A stretch of DNA of 64,000 nt. It comes from Cellulomonas sp. URHD0024 (GTDB lineage: Bacteria > Actinomycetota > Actinomycetes > Actinomycetales > Cellulomonadaceae). The stretch is taken from positions 1-64,000 of the forward strand of contig NZ_AUEW01000014.1 in assembly GCF_000426185.1 (NCBI RefSeq). Direction: 5' to 3'. The notes below the pieces were generated by a model. That model was not told the origin of the DNA. It worked only from the letters and a program-made list of their open reading frames with translations, and made no database searches. Positions 25,620 through 34,453 of this stretch are shown here, one piece after another. The first letter of the stretch is position 1, and each line of letters starts with the position of its first letter. The position numbers and the translations under genes were made by a program.

Positions 25620-27011
25620 ATGGCGACACCGCTCGTGACCGCCGACGCCCCAGGCACCACCACGGCGTCCGCACCGCTCGACACCGGCGCCCTCACGGGG
25701 GCGCCGATCACCACCCGTCCCGGCCGTTGGATCGACGGCTGGAACCCCGAGGACGCCGGCCAGTGGGCGTCCGTCGGCAGGTCCATCGCGAAGCGCAACC
25801 TCGGGCTGTCGATCTTCGCGGAGTTCCTCGGGTTCGCCGTCTGGGCCGTGTGGAGCATCGTGGTCCCGCAGCTGGCGGGCGTCGGGTTCGTGCTCAGTGT
25901 CGACCAGACGTTCTGGCTGATCGCGGTGCCGAGCCTCGTCGGCGCGACGCTGCGGATCCCGTACACGTTCGCGGTCCCGCTGTTCGGCGGGCGCAACTGG
26001 ACGATCATCTCGGCGCTCCTCCTGCTCATCCCGACCATCGGGCTGGGGATCGTCGTGCAGAACCCGTCGTGGGGCTTCGGTGCCCTGCTCGCGGTCGCGT
26101 GCCTGGCCGGCGTCGGCGGCGGCAACTTCGCGTCCTCGATGGCGAACATCTCGTTCTTCTACCCGGAGAAGGAGAAGGGCCGGGCGCTCGGCCTGAACGC
26201 GGCCGGTGGCAACCTCGGCACCGCCGCGGTCCAGTGGGCCGTGCCGATCGTGATCGCCATCGGCGCGGGCATCAGCCTGCAGCGCGCCGGGTTCATGTTC
26301 GTGCCGCTGGTCGTCCTCGCGGCGTTCCTGGCGTGGAAGTACATGAACAACCTGTCCAACGCGAAGTCGGACCCCCGCTCCTACGGCGTAGCCACCAAGT
26401 CGCGGCACACCTGGATCCTCTCGTTCATCTACATCGGCACCTTCGGCTCGTTCATCGGGTTCGCCGGGGCCTTCCCGACGCTGCTCAAGGGCCAGTTCCC
26501 GGACGTCACGATCTCGATCGCGTTCGCCGGTGCACTCGTCGGCTCCCTGGCCCGTCCGCTCGGCGGGATCCTGGCCGACAAGCTCGGCGGCGCACGCGTC
26601 ACCATCGCCGCGTTCACGATCATGGGCGTCGGTGTCGTCTGCGCGATCTTCGCCCTGCGCGCCCACTCCTTCGGCGCGTTCCTCGCGAGCTTCCTCGTCC
26701 TGTTCACCGCGACCGGTGCGGGCAACGGCTCGGTCTACCGGATGATCCCGGCGGTCTTCCGGTTCGGGGTCACCGACGAGGCCGACCGCCTCCGTCGCAT
26801 CCGCGCGGCGGCCGGGTGCATCGGCATCGCGGGTGCGATCGGTGCCTTCGGTGGGTTCCTGGTCCCGCGTGGGTTCGCGGCCTCCACCTCGCTGACCGGC
26901 AACATCCAGGCCGCGCTCTGGGTGATCGTCGGCTTCTACCTGGTGATGGGGCTGACCACCTGGGCCGTCTACCAGCGGCGCTCCGGCCAGTTCGGCACCA
27001 CCGTCATCTGA
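25620..27011 (+). CDS. narK: Nitrate/nitrite transporter NarK (MFS)
   Basis: The protein has 463 residues with about 12 transmembrane helices. The two nitrate signatures of the NNP family are visible: GGGNFASSMANISFFYP after TM5, and the second, less conserved GAGNGSVYRMIPAVF; GGILADKLGGARV is the MFS loop motif. The cytoplasmic N-terminus carries the WNPEDAGQW motif common in NarK proteins. Known role: nitrate uptake and nitrite export. The ATG at 25620 follows GGAGG. The promoter shares its architecture with nirB, so the two form a nitrogen regulon, although no assimilatory nitrate reductase gene lies in the window. A terminator follows. Confidence 0.92.
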   Translation: MATPLVTADAPGTTTASAPLDTGALTGAPITTRPGRWIDGWNPEDAGQWASVGRSIAKRNLGLSIFAEFLGFAVWAVWSIVVPQLAGVGFVLSVDQTFWLIAVPSLVGATLRIPYTFAVPLFGGRNWTIISALLLLIPTIGLGIVVQNPSWGFGALLAVACLAGVGGGNFASSMANISFFYPEKEKGRALGLNAAGGNLGTAAVQWAVPIVIAIGAGISLQRAGFMFVPLVVLAAFLAWKYMNNLSNAKSDPRSYGVATKSRHTWILSFIYIGTFGSFIGFAGAFPTLLKGQFPDVTISIAFAGALVGSLARPLGGILADKLGGARVTIAAFTIMGVGVVCAIFALRAHSFGAFLASFLVLFTATGAGNGSVYRMIPAVFRFGVTDEADRLRRIRAAAGCIGIAGAIGAFGGFLVPRGFAASTSLTGNIQAALWVIVGFYLVMGLTTWAVYQRRSGQFGTTVI

Positions 27012-27024
27012 GCTGCCTGCACGT

Positions 27025-27060
27025 CGGCGCCGGCCCCGGGGACACCCGCGGCCGGCGCCG
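27025..27060 (+). terminator. Terminator of narK
   Basis: Perfect 11-bp stem, CGGCGCCGGCC with GGCCGGCGCCG, and a 14-base loop, 13 bases after the stop. Confidence 0.75.
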
Positions 27061-27099
27061 TCGCGCTCCGGACATACGCCGCCTGACCTGCGTGTGGGC

Positions 27100-27105
27100 T
27101 AGGTT
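27100..27105 (+). promoter_or_regulatory. Leaderless -10 element of the metallopeptidase gene
   Basis: TAGGTT, six bases before the GTG at 27112. Confidence 0.55.
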
Positions 27106-27111
27106 CGCGAC

Positions 27112-28173
27112 GTGGACGTCTTCCGTTGCCCTCGCTGCGCAACCATCGCCTTCGTCGAGTCGACCGACTGCTCCGCATGCGGGCTGGACATCGGCCTCCA
27201 CCCGCCGACGCTCACGATGCGCGCCGCACCCGACCAGGGCACCGATGTCGACGGCTCGTGGTGGTTCCCGTGCGGCAACCGCGCGTGGGGGTGCAACTGG
27301 TTGGTCGCCGGCGACGCGGGCTCCGGCCGGTGCCTCGCGTGCCGGCTGACGCGCACCCGACCGAGCAGCGACGACACCCTCGCGCTGGAGAAGCTCGCGA
27401 GCGCGTCCGCCGACAAGCGCCGCCTGCTGGTCCAGCTCGCCGACCACGGCCTGCCGGTCGTGCCCTGGTACGAGAAGAAGGGCGGCCTCGGCTTCGACCT
27501 GCTCTCCTCGCGTTCCGACGGCGCCCGCGTCCTCATCGGCCACGCCAACGGGATCATCACGATCGACCTGGCGGAGTCGCTCGACGCGCACCGCGAGGCG
27601 CTGCGGATCAGCCTCGGGGAGCCGTACCGCACGATGCTCGGCCACTTCCGGCACGAGGTCGGGCACTACTACCAGTGGATCCTCGTCGAGCAGACGGACT
27701 GGATCGACGAGTGCCGCACGATCTTCGGCGACGAGCGGGCGTCCTACAAGGACGCGATCGCCCGCCACTACCTGGTGGGGCCACCGCTGGACTGGAGCGA
27801 CGGCTTCATCTCGTCATACGCATCTATGCATCCGTGGGAGGACTTCGCGGAGTGCTTCGCGCACTACCTGCACCTCACCAGCACCCTGATCACGTCCGGC
27901 GCGGGCCACCTGAGCGTGAAGATGGAGGGGGTCCCGACGATCCCCGACCACGAGATCGCCCCGCGCACCAGCTACGCGGACGCGACGATGGACGACATCC
28001 TCGGCGACTGGCTCCCGCTGGCGACCTTCTTCAACCGCGTCAACCGCGCGATGGGCAAGCACGACCTCTACCCCTTCGAGATCCCGGAGCCGGTCGCCCG
28101 CAAGCTCGACTTCGTGCACCGCGTGGTGACGTCGTCGCGGGTGCCGGTGCCCCTCGGGTCCGGGGTCAGCTGA
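27112..28173 (+). CDS. Putative zinc-binding metallopeptidase with N-terminal zinc ribbon
   Basis: The protein has 353 residues. The N-terminus is a rubredoxin/zinc-ribbon-like module (FRCPRCATIAFVESTDCSACG) followed by a second Cys pair (PCGNRAWGCNW, CLACRL). The peptidase domain carries HFRHEVGHYYQW, an HExxH-type zinc site, and a downstream HPWEDFAECFAHYLH that supplies the third ligand; this is the layout of the actinobacterial 'putative zinc-binding metallopeptidase' family (Peptidase_Mx). There is no signal peptide. It starts at a GTG six bases after TAGGTT, so it is probably leaderless. Its stop overlaps the convergent molybdoenzyme gene by 8 bases. The natural substrate is unknown. 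Confidence 0.83.
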   Translation: MDVFRCPRCATIAFVESTDCSACGLDIGLHPPTLTMRAAPDQGTDVDGSWWFPCGNRAWGCNWLVAGDAGSGRCLACRLTRTRPSSDDTLALEKLASASADKRRLLVQLADHGLPVVPWYEKKGGLGFDLLSSRSDGARVLIGHANGIITIDLAESLDAHREALRISLGEPYRTMLGHFRHEVGHYYQWILVEQTDWIDECRTIFGDERASYKDAIARHYLVGPPLDWSDGFISSYASMHPWEDFAECFAHYLHLTSTLITSGAGHLSVKMEGVPTIPDHEIAPRTSYADATMDDILGDWLPLATFFNRVNRAMGKHDLYPFEIPEPVARKLDFVHRVVTSSRVPVPLGSGVS

Positions 28174-29692
28174 CCTTCACGCTGAACGTGTCGTAGCCGG
28201 TCGCGCCGTCCGGGACCTCTCCCTGGACGGCGCCGGTCTGGGGGCCCTGCGGGTCGAACGCGCGCACGAACAGCTGGTGATCGCCCGGCGAGGCGTCCCA
28301 CGTCCAGGACCACTGGCGCCAGGAGTCGATGCCGCCGTCGTCGGCGAGCGTGGCGTCGCTCCACGACCCGTCGTCGACGCGAACCTGGACCTTCGTCACG
28401 CCGCGGTGCTGCGCCCAGGCCGTCCCAGCCACGACGACGGAGCCCGCGGGGACGGTGGTGCCGGGCCTGGGCACGTCGATGCGCGACTGCGTCTTGATCG
28501 GTCCTTCCGCCGACCAGCCGCGCTGCGTCCAGTACGCCTCGGCGTCCGCGAAGCGCGTGACCTCCAGGTCCTTGACCCACTTCGTCGCGGACACGTAGCC
28601 GTACAGCCCCGGGACCACCATCCGCACGGGGAAGCCGTGCTCGAAGGGCAGGGGTTCGCCGTCCATCGCGATGGCGAGCAGCGCGTCGCGCCCGTCCATG
28701 AGGACCTCCAGAGGGGTGCCCGCGGTGAAGCCGTCGACGCTCGTCGACAGGACCATGTCGGCATCGCCGGTCGGCCTCGCCTTCTCGAGCAGCCCCTTGA
28801 TCGGCAATCCCAGCCACTTCTGGTTGCTGATGAGGGTTCCGCCGACCGGGTTCGACACGCACGCGAGCGTCACATAGGCCTCGACGAGGTCCGAGGCGAT
28901 GAGCTCGTCCCAGGTCAGCGTCACCTCCTGCTCGACCAGCCCGTGGATGCGCAGCTTCCAGGTGGCCGGGTCGACCGTCGGCACCACCAGCGCGGTGTCG
29001 ATCCGGTAGAACTCGTCGGCAGGCGTCAGCCACGGCTCGACACCCTCGACGCCGATGTCGACGCCGGCCGGCACCGGGGCCGCGGTGGTGGTCGCCTTCG
29101 GGATGACCACGCCGCCGCGCGAGGCCTGCGCCGCGCGGGCGTTCGCGCCGAAGGTCCGGCCGAGAAACAGAGCGACCGTGCCGGCTGCCCCGGCGACGAG
29201 CGACGCCTGGAGGAACTGCCGCCGCTCGAGAGAGGCCTTGCCTGCCGAGCCGCTCTCGTCGGGGATGCGACGGACGAGGAACCGCAACGTCCACAGGCCG
29301 GCCACCGTCCCCACGACGCTCGGCACGACCGCCAACGCCCCGGCGTCGGGGCGCGCGACCGCGGCGAAGGCGGAGGCCGCGCCGAGCAGGACGACGAGGG
29401 TCGCGCCCCACGCCCACCGGCGAGCGGCCAGCACCCCGGCGAGGGCGGCCAGCGCGAGCACGACGACGACCTCGCCGATCCTGAGCACGAGCTTGTCGTT
29501 GGTGCCGAAGTTCGTGGTCGCGAACTGCTTGAGCCACTGCGGGGTCGCGTCGACGAACGCCGAGCCGACCGCGACGAGCGGGTCGGAGGTCGGTCCGGTG
29601 AGCAGGGAGACGCACGCACCGACGCCGATCGTCACGACCCCCGCGACCAGCCCCGCGACCGCGGCCAGAGCCGTCGTCCGACGTCCCGCCAT
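28166..29692 (-). CDS. Membrane-anchored molybdopterin-dependent oxidoreductase (sulfite-oxidase family)
   Basis: The protein has 508 residues. The first 160 hold about four transmembrane helices. A twin-arginine-like motif RRQFLQ followed by a hydrophobic stretch (about 165-190) leads to the catalytic domain at 220-400, which has the SUOX/Moco fold with Cys278 in TLACVSNPVGG as the molybdenum ligand and GFPVRMVVPGLYGYVSATKWV. A C-terminal dimerisation domain (VVVAGTAWAQHRGVTKVQV) completes it. The catalytic part would face outward. GAGGAGG precedes the ATG at 29692. The physiological substrate is not evident; the nirB operon is nearby, but the gene is on the opposite strand and not co-transcribed. 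Confidence 0.86.
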   Translation of the reverse strand: MAGRRTTALAAVAGLVAGVVTIGVGACVSLLTGPTSDPLVAVGSAFVDATPQWLKQFATTNFGTNDKLVLRIGEVVVVLALAALAGVLAARRWAWGATLVVLLGAASAFAAVARPDAGALAVVPSVVGTVAGLWTLRFLVRRIPDESGSAGKASLERRQFLQASLVAGAAGTVALFLGRTFGANARAAQASRGGVVIPKATTTAAPVPAGVDIGVEGVEPWLTPADEFYRIDTALVVPTVDPATWKLRIHGLVEQEVTLTWDELIASDLVEAYVTLACVSNPVGGTLISNQKWLGLPIKGLLEKARPTGDADMVLSTSVDGFTAGTPLEVLMDGRDALLAIAMDGEPLPFEHGFPVRMVVPGLYGYVSATKWVKDLEVTRFADAEAYWTQRGWSAEGPIKTQSRIDVPRPGTTVPAGSVVVAGTAWAQHRGVTKVQVRVDDGSWSDATLADDGGIDSWRQWSWTWDASPGDHQLFVRAFDPQGPQTGAVQGEVPDGATGYDTFSVKVS

Positions 29693-29781
29693 CCGAATGC
29701 CTCCTCGACGCACCACACGTAGGGCCGACTCTGCCCCCTGGGTGGCGGCTTGTCGTCATCCAGGGCGGCTCGGGCAGGAAC

Positions 29782-30228
29782 TCACAGGTCCGGGGACCCC
29801 AACGACGCCGGCACGTGGGCACCCTGCCCCAGCTCGACGAGGGCGGAACGGACGCGTTCCGCAGCCGCGTCCAGCGCAGCGCCCGGCAGGTCGGTGCGGG
29901 CGTTGGCGAACGTCAGGCTCGCCTCGTCCCACGCCGGCAGCACGTGCAGGTGCAGGTGCGGGACCTCGAACCCGGCGACGAGCAGGGCCGCCCGCGGAGC
30001 GTCCCAGGCGTGCTGCTGGGCCTGGCCGATCGTGCGCGCGACGAGCATCAGGTGGGTGAGCACGTCGTCGGGCGCGTCGGTCAGCTGGAGGATCTCGGCG
30101 CGGGGGACCACGAGCACGTGCCCGTCGGTGATGGGCGCGATGGTGCCGAAGGCGACGGCGACCTCGTCGGCCCACACGAACCGGCCGGGGATGTCGCCGT
30201 CGATGATCTTGGTGAACAAGGTGGCCAT
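29782..30228 (-). CDS. HIT family hydrolase
   Basis: The protein has 148 residues. The histidine triad is intact as HLHLHVLP near residue 98, and the N-terminal FTKIIDGDIPGRFVWADEVAVAF is typical of Hint/HIT nucleotide hydrolases or transferases. The ATG at 30228 was chosen because TAGCGT precedes it by eight bases. That TAGCGT includes the TAG stop codon of the upstream CPT-like gene. The substrate is unknown; most family members hydrolyse adenosine phosphoramidates or dinucleotides. Confidence 0.88.
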   Translation of the reverse strand: MATLFTKIIDGDIPGRFVWADEVAVAFGTIAPITDGHVLVVPRAEILQLTDAPDDVLTHLMLVARTIGQAQQHAWDAPRAALLVAGFEVPHLHLHVLPAWDEASLTFANARTDLPGAALDAAAERVRSALVELGQGAHVPASLGSPDL

Positions 30229-30236
30229 GTGAACCC

Positions 30237-30242
30237 ACGCTA
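30237..30242 (-). promoter_or_regulatory. -10 element of the HIT gene, sharing bases with the upstream stop codon
   Basis: TAGCGT, eight bases before the ATG at 30228. Its first three bases are the stop codon of the upstream phosphotransferase gene. Confidence 0.5.
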
Positions 30243-30782
30243 GTGCGGCGACGCGGCGGCCCGGGCGGCGATCACCCGTGCGCACTCCAGTGCCCCGGTG
30301 CCCGTGGTGTCCACCTCGAGGTCGTAGACCACGCCGTCGTGGACGAGCGAGGCCTGCTGGGCCGCCATGCCGATGGGGCGATCACCCCGGGCGACCTCGC
30401 GGGCCGTCGCGACGAGCGGGTCGCACCGGACGCCGACCCAGAGCACGTCCAGCCCGTCGAGCGCCACGCGCCAGCGCTCCTGGGAGGCTGCGCCGCCGAG
30501 GAACACGTCGTCGACGATGAGGTGCGCGCCCGCCCGCGCCATGGCGGCCATACCGGCCATCCACGCCGCCTCCAGCTCCCGGAAGGCCGAGCCGACGGAC
30601 ACCGTGCCGTCGTCGGCGATGTCGATCCCGTCGGACGTCCGCAAGGACGCGGGCAGGGCGTCGACCAGCGAGTCGATCGCGGCGGCGAGCCAGGGATCGG
30701 GCAGGACGTCCTGGAGGCACCGGAGGATCTGCGACTTGCCCGAGCTGGAGCCGCCGTTGAGCACGATCACCTGAGGAGCCAC
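30240..30782 (-). CDS. Chloramphenicol-phosphotransferase-like kinase
   Basis: The protein has 180 residues. Walker A is intact ([10 protein letters not shown]), followed by [11 protein letters not shown], the acidic block typical of CPT-like proteins, and the Arg-rich [11 protein letters not shown] lid segment. The family member in Streptomyces venezuelae phosphorylates chloramphenicol. Many genomic homologues have unknown substrates, so resistance should not be assumed. The GTG start lies six bases after TAGCGT. The gene stops 12 bases before the HIT gene on the same strand. Confidence 0.8.
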   Translation of the reverse strand: MAPQVIVLNGGSSSGKSQILRCLQDVLPDPWLAAAIDSLVDALPASLRTSDGIDIADDGTVSVGSAFRELEAAWMAGMAAMARAGAHLIVDDVFLGGAASQERWRVALDGLDVLWVGVRCDPLVATAREVARGDRPIGMAAQQASLVHDGVVYDLEVDTTGTGALECARVIAARAAASPH

Positions 30783-30788
30783 CGGACC

Positions 30789-30794
30789 ACGCTA
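30789..30794 (-). promoter_or_regulatory. Leaderless -10 element of the CPT-like gene
   Basis: TAGCGT, six bases before the GTG at 30782. Confidence 0.55.
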
Positions 30795-30812
30795 GAGGGC
30801 GCCCGAGCGATG

Positions 30813-31349
30813 TCACGCCCGTTCGCGGGCGAGCCTCTGCAACGCCAGCACGGTGTTCCAGTTGCGTGCCGTGCCCACGCGGCCGGAGGCCCTGGACAGC
30901 ACGTCGATGGTCAGCTTCGAGCGGCCCTGCCCGTCGGGGTAGTAGGCGTAGGTCTCACGGTCGGCCCAGACCAGGACCTCGCGGCCGTACCGGCTCGGGT
31001 CGAAGTCCCCGGCGGTCGTCGCGACGGGTCCGTCCCAGAAGACGGCGACGAGATGAGCCGGATCGTCGGCAGCCTCCGTGGTGAACGGTAGGCCGTCGAC
31101 GACCGAGGACCACTGCTCCAAGGTGCGGGCGATCACGGGGATGTCGAAGCCGAACTCGTCGGCGAAGGCCGCGGACAGTCCGGCGGCGACATCCGCACCA
31201 GGCGCGGGGACGAGCACCAGGTTGCCGCTGTTCACGTACGTGGTCACGTCCGTGTGCCCGAGGGACGACGCCACGGACCTCAGCTGGGCGGACGTGACCT
31301 TGCGGCCGCCGACGTTCACGGCTCGGAGCAGGGCGATCACGGGACTCAT
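30813..31349 (-). CDS. DUF1697 protein
   Basis: The protein has 178 residues and matches the DUF1697 family along its length: PVIALLRAVNVGGRKVTSAQLRSVASSLGHTDVTTYVNSGNLVL at the N-terminus and the LTIDVLSRASGRVGTARNWNTVLALQRLA end. It is cytoplasmic, with no known catalytic motif. It is divergent from nirB and monocistronic. The function of the family is not established. Confidence 0.87.
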   Translation of the reverse strand: MSPVIALLRAVNVGGRKVTSAQLRSVASSLGHTDVTTYVNSGNLVLVPAPGADVAAGLSAAFADEFGFDIPVIARTLEQWSSVVDGLPFTTEAADDPAHLVAVFWDGPVATTAGDFDPSRYGREVLVWADRETYAYYPDGQGRSKLTIDVLSRASGRVGTARNWNTVLALQRLARERA

Positions 31350-31381
31350 GGGCCCACTCTCACACCCCCTGCCCACACCGT

Positions 31382-31408
31382 GTGCGCGAAAGGTTCCTCC
31401 GGGGTAAC
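31382..31408. promoter_or_regulatory. GlnR-like nitrogen-control box upstream of nirB
   Basis: GTTCC, six bases, then GTAAC is a one-mismatch inverted GlnR box. It lies within the 16-base block GTGCGCGAAAGGTTCC that is identical to the narK promoter. The block begins 103 bases before the nirB ATG. Confidence 0.65.
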
Positions 31409-31440
31409 GGCCACGCACCTGCGGCGCAACACCGGCTTCC

Positions 31441-31446
31441 TACCGT
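31441..31446 (+). promoter_or_regulatory. nirB -10 element
   Basis: TACCGT, 59 bases after the start of the GlnR-like block, mirroring narK. Confidence 0.5.
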
Positions 31447-31484
31447 CGGAGATGTCCCAGCCACCCCGTTCGACGGAGCAGCAC

Positions 31485-34058
31485 ATGACTCAGCACCTGG
31501 TGGTCGTCGGCGGCGGCATGGTCGCCCAGCGACTGGTCGAGGCCCTGCGCGACCGGGACGTCGCCGGCACGTGGCGGATCACGGTCCTGGCCGAGGAGCC
31601 GCGCCGGCCGTACGACCGTGTCGCGCTCACCAGCTACTTCTCCGGCCGCGACGCCGACGACCTGGCACTCGGCGACCCGGCCCTGTGGGACGACCCGCTG
31701 GTCACCCTCGTGCGCGACGACGCCGTGGTCACCCTGGACCGCACTGCGAAGACCGTCACCACGAAGCGCGGCCGCACCGAGCGCTACGACCACCTGGTGA
31801 TGGCCACCGGCTCGTCGGCCTGGGTGCCGCCTCTGGAGGGCGCGGACCTGCCGGGCGTCTTCGTCTACCGGACCGTGGACGACGTCGCCGAGCTCCGCGG
31901 CTACGTCGAGAAGCTCTCCCAGGACCGGGTGGTCAAGGGTGCGGTCCTCGGCGGTGGCCTGCTCGGCCTGGAGGCCGCGGGAGCCCTGCAGGCACTCGGC
32001 GCCAAGACCACCGTGCTCCAGGTGGGCACCCACCTGATGTCCGCTCAGGTCGACCTCGGCGGTGGCGAGGCGCTGCGGCGGCTGATCAACCAGCTCGGCG
32101 TCGGGGTCCGGCTCAACGCGATGACCACCAAGATCCGTCCCCACCGCCGGGGCGGGGTCGGTCGGCTGGAGCTGGCCGACGGGGGTCGTCTCGACGCGGA
32201 CGTCGTCGTGATCGCCGCCGGTGTCCGGCCGCGCGACGAGCTCGGGCGCGCCGCCGACCTCAGCATCGGGGAGCGCGGCGGCATCGTCGTCGACGACACC
32301 TGCCTGACCAGCGACGCCGACATCTCCGCGGTGGGCGAGGTCGCGTGCATCCAGGGCGCCTGCATCGGGCTCGTCGCACCCGGGTACGCGATGGCCGAGA
32401 TCACGGCGGACCGGCTGCTCGGCGGCTCGTCCACCTTCCCCGGCGCCGACACGGCCACCAAGCTCAAGCTCTCGGGCGTCGACGTGGCGTCCTTCGGCGA
32501 CGCCTTCGCCACCACGCCCGGCGCGCTGGAGATCGTCTGGGCCGACCCGGTGGGCGGCGTCTACAAGAAGCTGGTGATGTCCGACGACGCGCGGACGCTG
32601 CTGGGTGGCGTCCTCGTCGGCGATGCCTCCGCCTACGCGAGCCTGCGCCCGATGCTCGGCCGCGAGCTGCCCGGCGACCCGGCGGCGTTCCTGCTCCCCG
32701 AGGGCGGCGGCGGTGCACCCGAGCTCGAGCTTCCCGACGACGCGGGCGTGTGCTCGTGCAACAACGTCTCCGCGGGGACCATCCGCGGTGCGGTCACCGA
32801 GCACGCGTGCACCGACCTCGGCGCGGTCAAGGCATGCACGAAGGCCGGCACCTCGTGCGGCTCGTGCCTGCCCTTGGTGAAGAAGCTGATGACGACCGAG
32901 CTGACCAAGCAGGGCGTGACGGTCAGCTCGGCGCTGTGCGAGCACTTCTCGCTGAGCCGGGCGCAGCTCTACGACGCCATCAGGGTGTCCGGGGTGTCGT
33001 CGTTCACGGCCGTGATCGAGCGGTTCGGCACCGGGCGCGGCTGCGACATCTGCCGGCCCACGGTGGCCTCGATCCTGGCGACGACCTCCCCGGCACACGT
33101 CCTCGAGGGGGAGCGCGCGGCGCTGCAGGACACCAACGACCACGTCATGGCCAACCTCCAGAAGGACGGCTCCTACTCGGTGGTGCCGCGCATCCCGGGT
33201 GGTGAGGTCACCCCCGAGGGTCTGATCGCGATCGGGTCGGTGGCCAAGGAGTTCGGCCTCTACACCAAGATCACCGGCGGCCAGCGGATCGATCTGTTCG
33301 GCGCCCGGATCGACCAGCTCCCGGTGATCTGGGGTCGGCTGGTGGACGCGGGCTTCGAGTCCGGGCACGCGTACGGGAAGTCGCTGCGCACGGTGAAGTC
33401 CTGCGTCGGGTCCACCTGGTGCCGGTTCGGCGTGCAGGACTCCGTGGCGCTCGCGGTGATGCTCGAGCTCCGGTACCGCGGCCTGCGCTCGCCGCACAAG
33501 ATCAAGCTCGGCGTCTCCGGGTGCGCCCGCGAGTGCGCCGAGGCCCGCGGCAAGGACGTCGGCGTCATCGCGACCGACAAGGGCTGGAACGTCTACGTCG
33601 GCGGAAACGGCGGGTTCACACCGCGGCACGCACAGCTGCTCGCGGAGGACCTCTCGACGGAGGACCTCGTGCGGACCATCGACCGGTTCCTGCTCTACTA
33701 CGTCCGCACCGCCGACCGGCTGCAGCGCACGGCGCCGTGGATCGACGAGGTCGAGGGCGGTCTCGACGGCGTCCGGTCCGTGGTGCTCGAGGACTCGCTG
33801 GGCATCTGCGCCGACCTGGACGCCCAGATGGACGCGCACGTCGACGAGTACGAGGACGAGTGGCGCGCGACGCTCGAGGACCCGGAGAAGCTGCGCCGTT
33901 TCGCGTCCTTCGTCAACGCGCCGGAGACGCCCGATCCGTCGCTCGCCTACGTCCCGGAGCGCGGGCAGTCGCGCCCGGCGACCCTCGACGAGCGCGAGGC
34001 CGCGCTCCGCGGGGAACCCGTCCTCGTCGCCGGCACAACCCTGGAGGTCCGCTCATGA
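31485..34058 (+). CDS. nirB: Assimilatory nitrite reductase [NAD(P)H] large subunit
   Basis: The protein has 857 residues. Domain order: FAD/NAD(P)H oxidoreductase 1-400 (VVVGGGMVAQRL, GAVLGGGLLGLEAAGAL), a BFD-type [2Fe-2S] domain with Cys423, Cys425, Cys458 and Cys461, the ferredoxin-like half domain near 550-620, and the siroheme/[4Fe-4S] domain with Cys640, Cys646, Cys680 and Cys684 (GCARECAEA). All metal ligands are present. Known role: six-electron reduction of nitrite to ammonium. The ATG at 31485 begins directly at the FAD-binding motif. nirD follows with an ATGA overlap. Confidence 0.95.
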   Translation: MTQHLVVVGGGMVAQRLVEALRDRDVAGTWRITVLAEEPRRPYDRVALTSYFSGRDADDLALGDPALWDDPLVTLVRDDAVVTLDRTAKTVTTKRGRTERYDHLVMATGSSAWVPPLEGADLPGVFVYRTVDDVAELRGYVEKLSQDRVVKGAVLGGGLLGLEAAGALQALGAKTTVLQVGTHLMSAQVDLGGGEALRRLINQLGVGVRLNAMTTKIRPHRRGGVGRLELADGGRLDADVVVIAAGVRPRDELGRAADLSIGERGGIVVDDTCLTSDADISAVGEVACIQGACIGLVAPGYAMAEITADRLLGGSSTFPGADTATKLKLSGVDVASFGDAFATTPGALEIVWADPVGGVYKKLVMSDDARTLLGGVLVGDASAYASLRPMLGRELPGDPAAFLLPEGGGGAPELELPDDAGVCSCNNVSAGTIRGAVTEHACTDLGAVKACTKAGTSCGSCLPLVKKLMTTELTKQGVTVSSALCEHFSLSRAQLYDAIRVSGVSSFTAVIERFGTGRGCDICRPTVASILATTSPAHVLEGERAALQDTNDHVMANLQKDGSYSVVPRIPGGEVTPEGLIAIGSVAKEFGLYTKITGGQRIDLFGARIDQLPVIWGRLVDAGFESGHAYGKSLRTVKSCVGSTWCRFGVQDSVALAVMLELRYRGLRSPHKIKLGVSGCARECAEARGKDVGVIATDKGWNVYVGGNGGFTPRHAQLLAEDLSTEDLVRTIDRFLLYYVRTADRLQRTAPWIDEVEGGLDGVRSVVLEDSLGICADLDAQMDAHVDEYEDEWRATLEDPEKLRRFASFVNAPETPDPSLAYVPERGQSRPATLDEREAALRGEPVLVAGTTLEVRS

Positions 34059-34453
34059 CCGCGTTGGACGTCGCACCCGTGCAAGCCGACGTCGCCGGCT
34101 GGACCGTCGTGTGCCGGCTCTCGGACCTGGCTCCGGAGCGCGGTGCCGCCGCGTTGCTCGCCGACGGCGACCAGGTCGCCTTGTTCCGGCTCGTCGACGA
34201 CCGCGTCTTCGCGGTCCAGCAGCATGACCCGTTCAGCGACGCGTACGTGATCTCCCGGGGGATCGTCGGCTCACGTCGGATCGACGACATCGACGTACCG
34301 ACCGTGGCGTCTCCGATGTACAAGCAGGTGTTCGCCCTGCAGACCGGCCGGTGCCTGGACGTCGCGGGCAAGGTCCCGGCCCGTGGACTCCTACCCGACC
34401 TGAGCGTCTGGCCCGTTCGCGTGCGTGACGGGCTCGTCGAGGTGGCGCGATGA
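34055..34453 (+). CDS. nirD: Nitrite reductase small subunit
   Basis: The protein has 132 residues with a Rieske-like fold in which the iron ligands are absent, as is normal for NirD (WTVVCRLSDLAPERGAAALLADGDQVALFRLVDDRVFAVQQHDPFSDAYVISRGIVG). It has an ATGA overlap with nirB and overlaps the siroheme synthase gene downstream, so the stoichiometry is set by translational coupling. Known role: it assists the NirB large subunit. Confidence 0.93.
   Translation: MTALDVAPVQADVAGWTVVCRLSDLAPERGAAALLADGDQVALFRLVDDRVFAVQQHDPFSDAYVISRGIVGSRRIDDIDVPTVASPMYKQVFALQTGRCLDVAGKVPARGLLPDLSVWPVRVRDGLVEVAR

Noticed and set aside
30240..30782. Treating the CPT-like gene as a chloramphenicol resistance determinant
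   Set aside because: The family contains many proteins with unknown substrates, and nothing in the context (no antibiotic gene, no mobile element) supports resistance.
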